Assembly (NCBI RefSeq): GCF_004793545.1
Contig: NZ_SRYA01000006.1
Location: 1-64,000 of the forward strand
Direction of reading: 5' to 3'
Source of the DNA: Petralouisia muris
Lineage (GTDB): Bacteria; Bacillota; Clostridia; Lachnospirales; Lachnospiraceae
Length of the DNA stretch: 64,000 bases
Position numbers and translations under genes: made by a program. Positions 54,568 through 63,609 of the stretch are shown here, one piece after another; position 1 is the first letter of the stretch, and each line of letters begins with the position of its first letter. The notes beneath the pieces are model-generated. The model worked only from the letters and a program-made list of their open reading frames with translations. It did not search any database and had not been told where the DNA came from.

Positions 54568-54600
54568 AATGTCGTTTAAGTGATTAGACGGCATTTTTTG
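54568..54600 (+). terminator. Terminator after nadC
   Basis: AATGTCGT (54568-54575) pairs with ACGGCATT (54588-54595, one G-T pair), followed by TTTT. The 305-bp gap 54519-54823 otherwise holds the cysD promoter region. Confidence 0.72.
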
Positions 54601-54691
54601 TGCAATTTGCAGAATTATCCATTTATTGTCAATTATCTTTGTTATTTTCGTTATAAATTTTGTCAATTCTGGCAGAATTAATGCTCCATGA

Positions 54692-54740
54692 TTTACAATA
54701 TCATCCTTTTAACTATTAAATTTGAGTAAAACTCAAATTT
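54692..54740 (+). promoter_or_regulatory. Promoter and palindromic operator of the sulfate locus
   Basis: TTTACA (54692-54697) and TATTAA (54714-54719), 16 bp apart, are followed at once by the exact inverted repeat AAATTTGAGT (54718-54727) and ACTCAAATTT (54731-54740). The repeat covers the likely transcription start, a typical repressor position. The regulator is not encoded nearby. Confidence 0.6.
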
Positions 54741-54823
54741 CTATCACAATTTATTTTTACACTGAATTTGATAGTTTGGAAAGTATTTGTTTTAGTCAAC
54801 ATTACATAATAAAGGAGAAAAAC

Positions 54824-55717
54824 ATGAACCATTTAGATGAACTGGAAGCGGAAGCGATATACATCATGCGGGAAGTAGCAGCAGAATGTGAGAAGCCGGT
54901 GATGCTTTATTCCATCGGAAAAGACTCTTCCGTGATGCTGCGTCTGGCGATGAAGGCATTCTATCCAGAGAAGCCGCCATTTCCGTTTCTGCATGTGAAT
55001 ACCACATGGAAATTTAAAGAAATGATAGAATTTCGGGACGCCACAGCACAGGAACTTGGAATTGAAATGCTGGAATATATTAATGAAGATGGGTTAAGGC
55101 AGGGGATTAATCCCTTTGATCATGGTTCCGCTTATACGGATATCATGAAGACCCAGGCGTTGAAGCAGGCGTTAGATAAGTACGGATTTACAGCGGCTTT
55201 CGGCGGCGGAAGAAGGGATGAAGAGAAGTCCAGAGCCAAAGAGCGGATTTTTTCTTTCCGCAGCGAAAGCCACGCCTGGGACCCCAAGAACCAGAGACCG
55301 GAGATGTGGAAGCTGTTTAATACCAGAATTAAGCAGGGAGAGAGCATCCGGGTATTTCCTTTGTCCAACTGGACGGAAAAAGACATCTGGCAGTATATCA
55401 AGCGGGAAAATATTCCGATTGTGTCGCTGTACTTTGCAAAGCCGAGGCCGGTGGTGATACGGGACGGTCAGATGATTATGGCAGACGATGACAGGCTGAA
55501 GCTGAAAGAAGGAGAGCAAATCGAGACCAGAACCGTGCGGTTTCGGACTCTGGGCTGTTATCCCCTGACCGGGGCTATGGAGTCGGAAGCGTCAACCTTA
55601 GATGAAATTATAGAAGAAACCTTATCTTCCGTGGAATCGGAGCGGACAAGCCGGATTATAGATTCAGACGGCGGCGCAGCCAGCATGGAAAAAAGAAAAC
55701 GAGAGGGATACTTTTAG
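54824..55717 (+). CDS. cysD: Sulfate adenylyltransferase subunit 2, CysD
   Basis: 297 residues of the PP-loop family: [20 protein letters not shown] holds the ATP pyrophosphate loop; also [16 protein letters not shown] and [19 protein letters not shown], and the C-terminal [10 protein letters not shown]. With CysN it makes adenosine 5'-phosphosulfate (APS) from sulfate and ATP. ATG 54824 has AAAGGAG upstream; an open frame reaching back to 54722 is not needed. It is the first gene of the sulfate locus, 1 nt before cysN-cysC. Confidence 0.96.
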   Translation: MNHLDELEAEAIYIMREVAAECEKPVMLYSIGKDSSVMLRLAMKAFYPEKPPFPFLHVNTTWKFKEMIEFRDATAQELGIEMLEYINEDGLRQGINPFDHGSAYTDIMKTQALKQALDKYGFTAAFGGGRRDEEKSRAKERIFSFRSESHAWDPKNQRPEMWKLFNTRIKQGESIRVFPLSNWTEKDIWQYIKRENIPIVSLYFAKPRPVVIRDGQMIMADDDRLKLKEGEQIETRTVRFRTLGCYPLTGAMESEASTLDEIIEETLSSVESERTSRIIDSDGGAASMEKRKREGYF

Positions 55718-55718
55718 C

Positions 55719-57545
55719 ATGAAGAATGAATTATTGAAATTTATTACCTGCGGAAGCGTGGATGATGGAAAATCAACCTTGATTGGGCATATGCTCTATG
55801 ATGCGAAGCTGATTTTTGCAGATCAGAAACGGGCTCTGGAATTGGATTCCCGGGTAGGTTCCAGAGACGGTAAAATTGACTATTCTCTGCTGCTGGACGG
55901 ACTGATGGCAGAGCGGGAACAGGGGATTACCATTGACGTGGCCTATCGCTATTTCAGCACGGAACGCAGAAGCTTTATTGTGGCGGACACGCCGGGCCAT
56001 GAGGAATATACCAGAAATATGGCGGTAGGGGCTTCCTTTGCTTCCCTTGCAGTAATTTTAACAGACGCCAGCCAGGGAGTGCTGCAGCAGACCAGGCGCC
56101 ATGCGAGAATCTGTTCTTTGATGGGAATCCGTCATTTTGTATTTGCAGTGAATAAAATGGATTTGGTGGATTATGACAAGAAACGCTTTAAGAAAATTGA
56201 AAAAGAAATTAAAGTCCTGATGGCGGAGTTTGATTACGGAACTCTGCGGATTATTCCGGTTTCAGCCACAGAAGGGGACAATATTACCCGGAAATCTGAA
56301 ATGATGATGTGGTACAGAGAGGAGACATTGCTCCACTATTTGGAAGAAGTTGATGTCAGCGAACGGGACAGGCAGCATGAATTTTCTATGCCGGTGCAGA
56401 GAGTATGCCGTCCAAATCATAATTTCCGGGGATTTCAGGGACAGATTTCCTCCGGCAGCATAGCGGTGGGAGAAGAAATCACCGTCATGCCCAGCGGGGA
56501 GAAAGCGAAGGTGATAGGAATTCATCAGGGAGATCAGCTGGTGGAGCAAAGCGGCAGCGGCCAGGCGGTTACCATTCAGCTGGATACGGAAATCGACATA
56601 TCCAGAGGCTGTGTGCTGGAGAAGGATTATAAGCTTTCCGTGGGAAATATGTTTGCAGCATCTATTTTGTGGATGGATGACAACAGTCTGATTGCGGGAC
56701 GGAATTTCTGGCTTAAGACAGGAACTCAATTGATTTCCGCAACAGTTATGAATATCAAATATAAGATTGATGTGAACACCGGAGCGGAAGTCTACACCGA
56801 TGCCATCTACAAGAATGAGATTGCATTCTGTGAGATTTCCACAGGCAGCAATATTGTATTTGACCGGTTTGAAAACAACCGGGAACTGGGATCTTTGATT
56901 CTGATTGACCGGATTACCAATATGACTTCCGCCTGCGGGACAATTATGTATTCTCTGGAACGAGGAGAGAACTTAACCTGGCACGATATGGACATTACCA
57001 GGGAAATGCGGGAAGGAAGACTGGGTCAGGAAGCTATTACCATCTGGATGACCGGCCTTTCCGGCGCAGGGAAATCCACCCTGGCCAACGCCCTGGAGAA
57101 GCGGCTTTTTGCTATGGGCAAGCACACCATGCTTCTGGACGGAGATAATGTGCGAATGGGTCTGAACAAGAACCTTGGATTTACAGAAAAGGACAGAATT
57201 GAAAATATCCGCAGAATTGCAGAAGTTAGCAAGCTGATGAATGATGCGGGGCTGATTGTGCTGACCTCCTTTATCTCACCATATCGGCTGGAACGCAGGA
57301 ACGCCAAAGAAATTATCGGGGACAGCTTTGTGGAGGTCTATGTAAGCACGCCTTTAGAAGAGTGTGAGAAGCGTGACGTCAAAGGGCTCTATCAGGATGC
57401 GAGAATGGGTAAGATTGCCAACTTTACAGGAATATCCGGCAAATATGAGGAGCCGGAGAATCCGGATATTGTGGTGGATACCAGCAAGCACAGCCTGGAA
57501 AAATGCCTGGACATTCTGCTGGAAGGGCTGGAAAAATATCTGTAG
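55719..57545 (+). CDS. cysNC: CysN-CysC fusion: sulfate adenylyltransferase subunit 1 and APS kinase
   Basis: 608 residues. The N-terminal GTPase of CysN: GSVDDGKSTLIGHMLYD, DTPGHEEYTRNMA, NKMDLVD, followed by two beta-barrel domains to about 430. The C-terminal 170 residues are APS kinase: WMTGLSGAGKSTLANALEKR, LLDGDNVRMGLNKNLGF, and YVSTPLEECEKRDVKGLY. The fusion carries sulfate from APS on to PAPS, the donor for sulfotransferases. Both halves have complete motifs. Together with CysD it is enough to make PAPS, and the sulfotransferase-like genes at 61.5-64 kb are the obvious users. Confidence 0.95.
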   Translation: MKNELLKFITCGSVDDGKSTLIGHMLYDAKLIFADQKRALELDSRVGSRDGKIDYSLLLDGLMAEREQGITIDVAYRYFSTERRSFIVADTPGHEEYTRNMAVGASFASLAVILTDASQGVLQQTRRHARICSLMGIRHFVFAVNKMDLVDYDKKRFKKIEKEIKVLMAEFDYGTLRIIPVSATEGDNITRKSEMMMWYREETLLHYLEEVDVSERDRQHEFSMPVQRVCRPNHNFRGFQGQISSGSIAVGEEITVMPSGEKAKVIGIHQGDQLVEQSGSGQAVTIQLDTEIDISRGCVLEKDYKLSVGNMFAASILWMDDNSLIAGRNFWLKTGTQLISATVMNIKYKIDVNTGAEVYTDAIYKNEIAFCEISTGSNIVFDRFENNRELGSLILIDRITNMTSACGTIMYSLERGENLTWHDMDITREMREGRLGQEAITIWMTGLSGAGKSTLANALEKRLFAMGKHTMLLDGDNVRMGLNKNLGFTEKDRIENIRRIAEVSKLMNDAGLIVLTSFISPYRLERRNAKEIIGDSFVEVYVSTPLEECEKRDVKGLYQDARMGKIANFTGISGKYEEPENPDIVVDTSKHSLEKCLDILLEGLEKYL

Positions 57546-57673
57546 AAGGCTTATTTGCCGGGAATGCAGACAGGGAGCCGGATGATGGACGGCCAGTCAG
57601 GCGGCATCCGGATTGCGGCAAAGCACATTGATAATGATAAAATAACTGATAGAAGGAACAAGAGGTGTAAGGC

Positions 57674-58762
57674 ATGAGAGAAAAAATAAAAGCATTTTTG
57701 CCGCTGTTTGGCCCCAAAGGACAGAATTGCTTTGGGGGTTTGGGTAAGAAAACAGCAGCGTTTGCGTTATGCGGTATTCTGGCCGCATCCTGCCTGGCAG
57801 GATGCGGGGATGGATCAGGCAGCGATAAGAAGGGGGATGGAACGGAGCTGTTGAATGTTTCCTATGATCCTACCCGGGAATTTTATGCGGAATATAATGA
57901 CATTTTCTGCAAATATTGGAAGGAACAGGGCGGCAGTGATGTGACTGTTACCCAGTCCCATGGGGGCTCCGGTTCCCAGGCCCGTTCTGTCATTGAGGGA
58001 AACGAAGCGGATGTGGTGACCCTTGCCCTGGCCCATGACATTACGGCAATTGAGAATTCCGGGATGATTGAGGAAGGATGGAGCGAAGAATTTGAAGGAG
58101 ACAGCGCCCCGTATACTTCCACCATTGTGTTTCTGGTGCGCAAAGGCAATGAGAAAAATATCAAAGACTGGGACGATTTGGTAAAGGATGGGGTGGAAGT
58201 GATTACGCCAAATCCAAAGACTTCCGGCGGCGCCTGCTGGAACTTTCTGGCTGCCTGGGCTTATGAGCAGCAGAATGGCAAAAGTGAGCAGGAAACGGAA
58301 GAGTTCTTGACGAAGCTTTATCAGAATGTGCTGGTGCTGGATTCCGGCGCCAGGGGAGCCACCAATACCTTTGTGGAAAACAGGCAGGGAGATGTGCTGA
58401 TCGCCTGGGAAAATGAAGCGTATCTGTCTCTGGATACCCATCCGGATGAATATGAGATCGTAACGCCCAGTGTCAGCATTCTGGCTCAGCCTTCCGTTGC
58501 AGTGGTGGATAAATACGCAAAAGATCACGGCACAGAAGAACTGGCGGCGGCGTATCTGGAGCATTTGTACAGTGATGAGGCCCAAAGACTGGCAGGAAAG
58601 CATCATTACCGCCCTTCCAATGAGGAAATCCTTCAGGAGTTTTCGGATAAATTTGATTTGGAGATGAACCTGGTTACCATTGATGATTTCGGAGGATGGG
58701 ACAAGGCTTATGAGACTTACTTCCAGGATGGGGCTGTGTTTGACCAGATTTATACAGAGTAA
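57674..58762 (+). CDS. sbp: Sulfate-binding lipoprotein
   Basis: 362 residues. A long basic N-terminus leads to a lipoprotein signal (LAASCLAGC). The rest is an Sbp/CysP fold: [67 protein letters not shown], and the C-terminal [11 protein letters not shown]. These motifs are specific for sulfate or thiosulfate. It delivers sulfate to the CysT-CysW permease encoded next. AAGAGGTGTAAGGC precedes ATG. A 128-nt gap separates it from cysNC, with no clear gene or terminator. Confidence 0.94.
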   Translation: MREKIKAFLPLFGPKGQNCFGGLGKKTAAFALCGILAASCLAGCGDGSGSDKKGDGTELLNVSYDPTREFYAEYNDIFCKYWKEQGGSDVTVTQSHGGSGSQARSVIEGNEADVVTLALAHDITAIENSGMIEEGWSEEFEGDSAPYTSTIVFLVRKGNEKNIKDWDDLVKDGVEVITPNPKTSGGACWNFLAAWAYEQQNGKSEQETEEFLTKLYQNVLVLDSGARGATNTFVENRQGDVLIAWENEAYLSLDTHPDEYEIVTPSVSILAQPSVAVVDKYAKDHGTEELAAAYLEHLYSDEAQRLAGKHHYRPSNEEILQEFSDKFDLEMNLVTIDDFGGWDKAYETYFQDGAVFDQIYTE

Positions 58763-58854
58763 ATGCTTATGCGGCACGGTCTTGGGACTGCCTGCTTTGT
58801 TTGCGGCAGGCAGGAGATAGGAAGAAGTATCATGGAACGAGGAGGATATTAGGC

Positions 58855-59706
58855 GTGGAGCAGCAAATTGTTAAAGTGAAAAATAAAAAAGGAGTCAGAG
58901 TAATCCCGGGGTTCGGCCTGTCCATGGGCGTGACCCTTGCGATGCTTGGCTGTTTTATTTTGATTCCCCTTGCTTCTATATTTATCAGCGCCAGTAAAAT
59001 AAGTTTTCAGGAATTTGTTGAAGTGGTCACCTCGAAACAGGTGATGTCCGGTTATTTGGTGAGTTTTTCCTGCGCTTTTTTTGCGGCTCTGGTAAATGGC
59101 GTGTTCGGTTTGATTCTGGCCTGGGTTCTGGTGCGGTATGAGTTTCCCGGAAAACGGATTATGGATGGAATGATTGAACTGCCTTTTGCATTGCCTACGG
59201 CGGTTGCAGGCATTTCTCTTACCTTTCTGTATTCCGATCAGGGATGGATTGGCGCAGCCTTTGACAAGATAGGAATTTCCATTGCCTATACCCGCATCGG
59301 CATTACTATTGCCATGGTGTTTGTGGGAATTCCTTTTGTGGTGCGGTCGGTGCAGCCGGTACTGGAGAAGCTTGACAGGCAGTACGAGGAAGCGGCTATG
59401 ATGCTGGGTGCAAGCCGGATGCGCACTTTTTTTAAAGTCATCCTTCCGGAACTGTTTCCGGCGCTTCTGGCCGGATTCGGCCTTGCCTTTGCCAGAGGGG
59501 TTGGAGAATACGGCAGCGTGGTGTTTATTGCCGGGAACATTCCCTTTGAGACGCAGATTGCCCCTCTATTGATTATGACGAAGTTAGAGCAGTATAAATA
59601 TTCAGATGCTACGGCCATTGCGCTGGTGCTTTTGATCATATCTTTTATATTGATGCTTTTGATTAATTCTCTGCAGATTTATATGCAGAAATTCAGCAAG
59701 GCCTGA
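58855..59706 (+). CDS. cysT: Sulfate ABC permease subunit CysT
   Basis: 283 residues with six membrane helices. PFALPTAVAGISLTFLYS and the coupling region EEAAMMLGASRMRTFFKVIL, then FARGVGEYGSVVFIAGN, are typical of CysT. GTG 58855 is chosen because AGGAGGA lies about 9 nt before it; a start at 58801 would add 18 residues read from untranslated DNA. It forms the sulfate channel with CysW. Confidence 0.93.
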   Translation: MEQQIVKVKNKKGVRVIPGFGLSMGVTLAMLGCFILIPLASIFISASKISFQEFVEVVTSKQVMSGYLVSFSCAFFAALVNGVFGLILAWVLVRYEFPGKRIMDGMIELPFALPTAVAGISLTFLYSDQGWIGAAFDKIGISIAYTRIGITIAMVFVGIPFVVRSVQPVLEKLDRQYEEAAMMLGASRMRTFFKVILPELFPALLAGFGLAFARGVGEYGSVVFIAGNIPFETQIAPLLIMTKLEQYKYSDATAIALVLLIISFILMLLINSLQIYMQKFSKA

Positions 59707-59816
59707 TTCATCGGAGCGGGGGCCTTGGGTTGGAACATCGGCTCAAAGGATTGGGTCAGTGTCAGGAGAGAACAGAGCGTTTAAAGCGATAAGGGAAGAA
59801 TCTAAGGAGAATATTT

Positions 59817-60704
59817 ATGGCAAAGAAAAAACAAAGAAGCTACCAGCAGGACGTGGTAGGTGACAGTATCAATTCCATACAAAAGGTGGTGAAGCCCTCG
59901 GAGGAGGGCGGAAGCCGCATCGTGAAATATCTGCTGATTGGCCTCAGCGTGCTGTTTCTTTTTGTAATGCTGGCGCTGCCTTTGGCGGTGGTGGCGGCAA
60001 ACGCCTGGAAGGAAGGCTGGGAAGCTTACCGGAAAGCAGTTATGGATGAATATACCATTAAAGCTCTGCAGCTTACCCTTTTGGCAACGGTAACTGCTGT
60101 GGCAGTGAATACAGTATTCGGCGTGTTTGCAGCGTTTTTACTGTCGAAATTTTATTTTCGGGGACGGCAGGCGCTGGCGGCGCTGATTGATATTCCTTTT
60201 TCTATTTCTCCGGTAATTGCCGGGCTGGTATTTATTCTGACCTTTGGAAATATGGGATGGATGGGAGATTTTTTGGACAAATACGATATTAAAATTGTAT
60301 TTGCAGTTCCGGGAGTCATTCTGGCTACCATATTTGTGACTTTCCCCTTTGTATTCCGGGAGCTTTTTCCTGTGCTGAACGCCCAGGGCAAGGATGAGGA
60401 AGAAGCGGCGGCGTTAATGGGGGCCAATGGATGGAGGATTTTTTGGAGGATTACCTTTCCTCATATCAAATGGGCTCTGTTGTACGGGATAATTCTGTGC
60501 AGCGCCCGGGCTATGGGGGAATTCGGCGCAGTATCTGTGATTTCCGGCCATTTGAGGGGAAAGACCAATACCCTGCCCCTGCATGTGGAAATCCTTTACA
60601 ATGAATTTAATACGGCGGCAGCTTTTGCAGTGTCGTCAATTCTGGTGGCTCTGGCAGTTCTGATATTGATTGTGAAGAGCTTGGTGGAATGGAAGAAAAA
60701 ATAA
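59817..60704 (+). CDS. cysW: Sulfate ABC permease subunit CysW
   Basis: 295 residues. A hydrophilic N-terminus of about 40 residues is followed by six helices: DIPFSISPVIAGLVFILTFG, the coupling EEEAAALMGANGWRIFWRIT, and CSARAMGEFGAVSVISGHLR. It pairs with CysT. TAAGGAGAA lies before ATG 59817. A 110-nt gap after cysT shows no gene. The end lies 14 nt before the cysA start. Confidence 0.94.
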   Translation: MAKKKQRSYQQDVVGDSINSIQKVVKPSEEGGSRIVKYLLIGLSVLFLFVMLALPLAVVAANAWKEGWEAYRKAVMDEYTIKALQLTLLATVTAVAVNTVFGVFAAFLLSKFYFRGRQALAALIDIPFSISPVIAGLVFILTFGNMGWMGDFLDKYDIKIVFAVPGVILATIFVTFPFVFRELFPVLNAQGKDEEEAAALMGANGWRIFWRITFPHIKWALLYGIILCSARAMGEFGAVSVISGHLRGKTNTLPLHVEILYNEFNTAAAFAVSSILVALAVLILIVKSLVEWKKK

Positions 60705-60718
60705 GGAGAACACCGAAT

Positions 60719-61450
60719 ATGTATGTGGAAATGAAGGATATTTGTAAGACATTTGACGGATTTCAGGCGTCCGACCATGTAAGCTTCGGCATTGAGAAAG
60801 GGCAGATGGCGGCGCTGCTTGGCCCCAGCGGAAGCGGCAAGACGACGATCCTTCGGATGCTTGCGGGACTGGACCGGCCAGATTCCGGCGATATTATGAT
60901 CAATGGGTTTCGGGTCAATGATTTGCCCGGCAATAAACGGGGCATTGGGTTCGTATTCCAGAATTACGCTTTATTCCGGTATATGACAGTGGCAGACAAT
61001 ATCGGCTTCGGCCTGGAGGTTCAGAAAAAAAGCAAGGCAGAGATCAAAGAGCGGGTGGAGGAGCTGCTGGAATTGATTTCCATGGAGGATCTGGGAAAAC
61101 GGTACCCCCATCAGTTGTCCGGCGGTCAGAAGCAGAGGGTAGCCTTTGCCAGGGCGCTGGCTCCGGGACCGGGACTGCTTTTGCTGGACGAGCCTTTTGC
61201 AGCCATTGACGCTAAGGTGCGCCGGGAACTGAGAAACTGGCTGAGAGATATGATTGGAAGAGTGGGCATCACCAGTATTTTTGTCACCCATGACCAGGAG
61301 GAAGCCATGGAAGTGGCGAATCAGGTCATTATTATCAATCAGGGGAAAATCGAACAGATTGGAACGCCGGAAGAGATCTGTTTCCATCCGAAAACAGAAT
61401 TTGTGGCGGATTTTATTGAAACAGAGAGATTTTCTCAGGGAGGGAAATAA
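60719..61450 (+). CDS. cysA: Sulfate ABC ATPase CysA (short form)
   Basis: 243 residues. Walker A LLGPSGSGKTTILRMLAGL, the CysA-like FQNYALFRYMTVADNIGFGL, signature LSGGQKQRVAFARAL, Walker B LLLDEPFAAIDAKV, switch His in FVTHDQEEAMEVA. It lacks the C-terminal regulatory domain seen in longer CysA (about 350), so the transporter may miss that control. ATG 60719 with AAGGAGA is preferred over 60689. About 47 nt after its stop the sulfotransferase array begins, with no terminator seen, so transcription could run through. Confidence 0.92.
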   Translation: MYVEMKDICKTFDGFQASDHVSFGIEKGQMAALLGPSGSGKTTILRMLAGLDRPDSGDIMINGFRVNDLPGNKRGIGFVFQNYALFRYMTVADNIGFGLEVQKKSKAEIKERVEELLELISMEDLGKRYPHQLSGGQKQRVAFARALAPGPGLLLLDEPFAAIDAKVRRELRNWLRDMIGRVGITSIFVTHDQEEAMEVANQVIIINQGKIEQIGTPEEICFHPKTEFVADFIETERFSQGGK

Positions 61451-61496
61451 TACTGCCGTAAAAAATGCGGCAGAAAGAGGATAATTGGAGGGAACT

Positions 61497-62401
61497 ATGA
61501 AAACGTTGTATTTGCATATTGGAACGCCGAAAACAGGTACGTCTGCAATTCAGATTTTTTGCAAAGATAATCAGGAGACGTTAAAGAAAAAGATTTTTGA
61601 GGTAAAGGTAATTGTGTATTTGCGGCGTCAGGATGAATTTATGTATTCCTGGTGGAATCAAATGGTAAAAGAAGGGATGAAAAAATCCTCTTTATTGTCA
61701 TGGGAAGAGATGTTAGAGAAACGGCCCGTAGTACAGCTTGATTATTATGAAAAACTGCAAAAAATTGCAGCGATTGTAGGAAAGGAAAATATTACCGTAA
61801 GGAGATTCAGCAGAAATTCTTTTGTGGGCCGGATGATTGAAGCAGATTTCCCGGATTCAGTAGGGCTGGAATTTTCTGAGGAATATCAGGTCCGGCAGCA
61901 GCTGACCAATTCCAGCCTGACAAAAAACTGCAATGAAATAAAACGGATCTTAAATCATTTTTCGGGGGGAATGGAAAGCAAACAAACAATCTGTTTCGGG
62001 ATTGTTTAACTGAAATTTCCATGAATCCGGGAGACGACAAAAAGTACAGTATGATGTCTGGACAGGAATTAAAAGAGTTTATGGCGGAATTTGAAGAGGG
62101 AAACCGCAGAATCGCTCTGGAGTTTTTGAACGGGGAAGAGAAGCTGTTTGACGACAATTATCAGGTGGGAGAAAAATGGAATCCCCAAAATCCGGGAATG
62201 ATAGAGGATGTTATAAAGCTTTTGGGGATGACGGTCGTCAGTTTTATGGAGAAAAATGAAGAGCAGGAGCAGAAGCTTTCTGCCGCCAGGAAGAAAAACG
62301 AGGAGTTGGAGCGCCAGATAACAGACTTAAGGCATAAGCTAAACCATCCCTTCCAGACAGTTGGAAACCGGATTAAGGATTCATGGAACAAGGAGCAATA
62401 G
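61497..62401 (+). pseudogene. Sulfotransferase-like gene, copy 1: internal deletion and frameshift
   Basis: Clearly a copy of the gene at 62438, but damaged twice. After DNQETL it jumps to KKKIFEVKVIVYLRRQDEF, so about 88 residues (264 bp, in frame) present in copy 2 are lost, including the ILSDES region. At about 61980 an A-run has three A where four would keep frame; reading then stops at 62009. The rest, SMNPGDDKKYSMMSGQEL to the tail LNHPFQTVGNRIKDSW, is in another frame to 62401. The PAPS-binding LYLHIGTPKTGTSAIQ is kept. It cannot make a working enzyme. GGAGGG still precedes ATG 61497. Confidence 0.82.
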
Positions 62402-62437
62402 AATAGAGACGGTCATGAAGGAAAGGAAGGTTTACAT

Positions 62438-63571
62438 ATGGTCAAAAACGGGAAAACGTTATATTTGCATATCGGAACGCCGAAAACGGCTACCACTGCG
62501 ATTCAGTTTTTTTGCAGGGACAATCAGGAAACATTAAACAGCCATGGATATATTTATCCAATCTTTGAATGGAAATATCCCAATGTGCTTCGAACCAGAA
62601 ATGCTCACTTTCTTGTGGGAGATACCTATCTCACTCAGCAAGAACGGAATCCGGAAGAAGAAGCGAAGATATTTCAAGAGGCGTTTCGGCAGATTTATGA
62701 AGCGTTTGAACAGTATGACAATGTAATCCTTTCCGATGAGAGCATGTGGAACCATGGATTCCGGATTGGCGGTTGGGACAGGATTAAGGAAGAGCTGGAT
62801 AAAAATATTTTTACAGTAAAGGTAATCGTATATCTCCGGCGCCAGGATGAATTTACCTATTCCTGGTGGAATCAGGTAGTAAAAGAGGGGATGAAAAAGA
62901 CTTCTGTGATTACCTGGAAGGAAATGCTGGAAAAGCTTCCGGTGGTGCAGCTTGACTACTATGAAATCTTAGAGAAGATTGCCGCAGTTGTTGGGAAGGA
63001 AAATATTACCGTAAGGAGATTTGACAGGAATTCTTTTGTAGGACAGGCCATTCAGGCGGATTTTGCAGATGCAATTGGGCTGGATATCTCAGAGGGGTAT
63101 CAGATTGAATCAAAAGTGGAAAATGTGAGCCTGACGAAAAGCAGTAATGAGATTAAACGGCTTTTAAATTGTCTGCCGGGACTGGATAAGAAAACCAACG
63201 ATTTATTTCGGGAATATTTAAGTGAGATCTCCATGAATCCCAGGGACGACAGGCGATACAGCATGCTTTCTAGGCAGGAGCTGCGGGAGTTTATGGCGAA
63301 ATACGAGGAGGGAAACCGCAGAATTGCGGAGGAATATTTAAAGGGGGAAGATAAGTTATTTGATGACAGCTATCAGGTGGAAGAAACGTGGACATCAGGA
63401 AATCCGTTGATGGTTGAGGATACTGTGACCTTTTTTGGAATGCTTACGCTTTCTCTTTTAAAGAAAAATGAGGAACTGGAGCGTCAGATTTCTACCTTGA
63501 GGTATAAGCTGAACCATCCCTTCCAGACCGTGGGAAACCGGATTAAAAATTCACGGAAGAAGGTACAGTAA
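62438..63571 (+). CDS. Sulfotransferase-like protein, copy 2 (intact)
   Basis: 377 residues, no signal peptide, so cytoplasmic. LYLHIGTPKTATTAIQFFC (8-26) matches the 5'-phosphosulfate-binding loop of sulfotransferases; VIVYLRRQDEFTYSWWNQ matches the 3'-phosphate motif with its Arg and Ser. The middle has NVILSDESMWNHGF. The C-terminus is helical and charged, ending LNHPFQTVGNRIKNSRKK. It should move sulfate from PAPS to a sugar or other hydroxyl acceptor. The array directly after the sulfate import and PAPS synthesis genes makes the donor clear; the acceptor is unknown, with a surface glycan the best guess. AAGGAAGG precedes ATG. Confidence 0.83.
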   Translation: MVKNGKTLYLHIGTPKTATTAIQFFCRDNQETLNSHGYIYPIFEWKYPNVLRTRNAHFLVGDTYLTQQERNPEEEAKIFQEAFRQIYEAFEQYDNVILSDESMWNHGFRIGGWDRIKEELDKNIFTVKVIVYLRRQDEFTYSWWNQVVKEGMKKTSVITWKEMLEKLPVVQLDYYEILEKIAAVVGKENITVRRFDRNSFVGQAIQADFADAIGLDISEGYQIESKVENVSLTKSSNEIKRLLNCLPGLDKKTNDLFREYLSEISMNPRDDRRYSMLSRQELREFMAKYEEGNRRIAEEYLKGEDKLFDDSYQVEETWTSGNPLMVEDTVTFFGMLTLSLLKKNEELERQISTLRYKLNHPFQTVGNRIKNSRKKVQ

Positions 63572-63609
63572 CGCAAAGACGGACATAAGGGAAAGGCGGG
63601 TGTTTGCAT

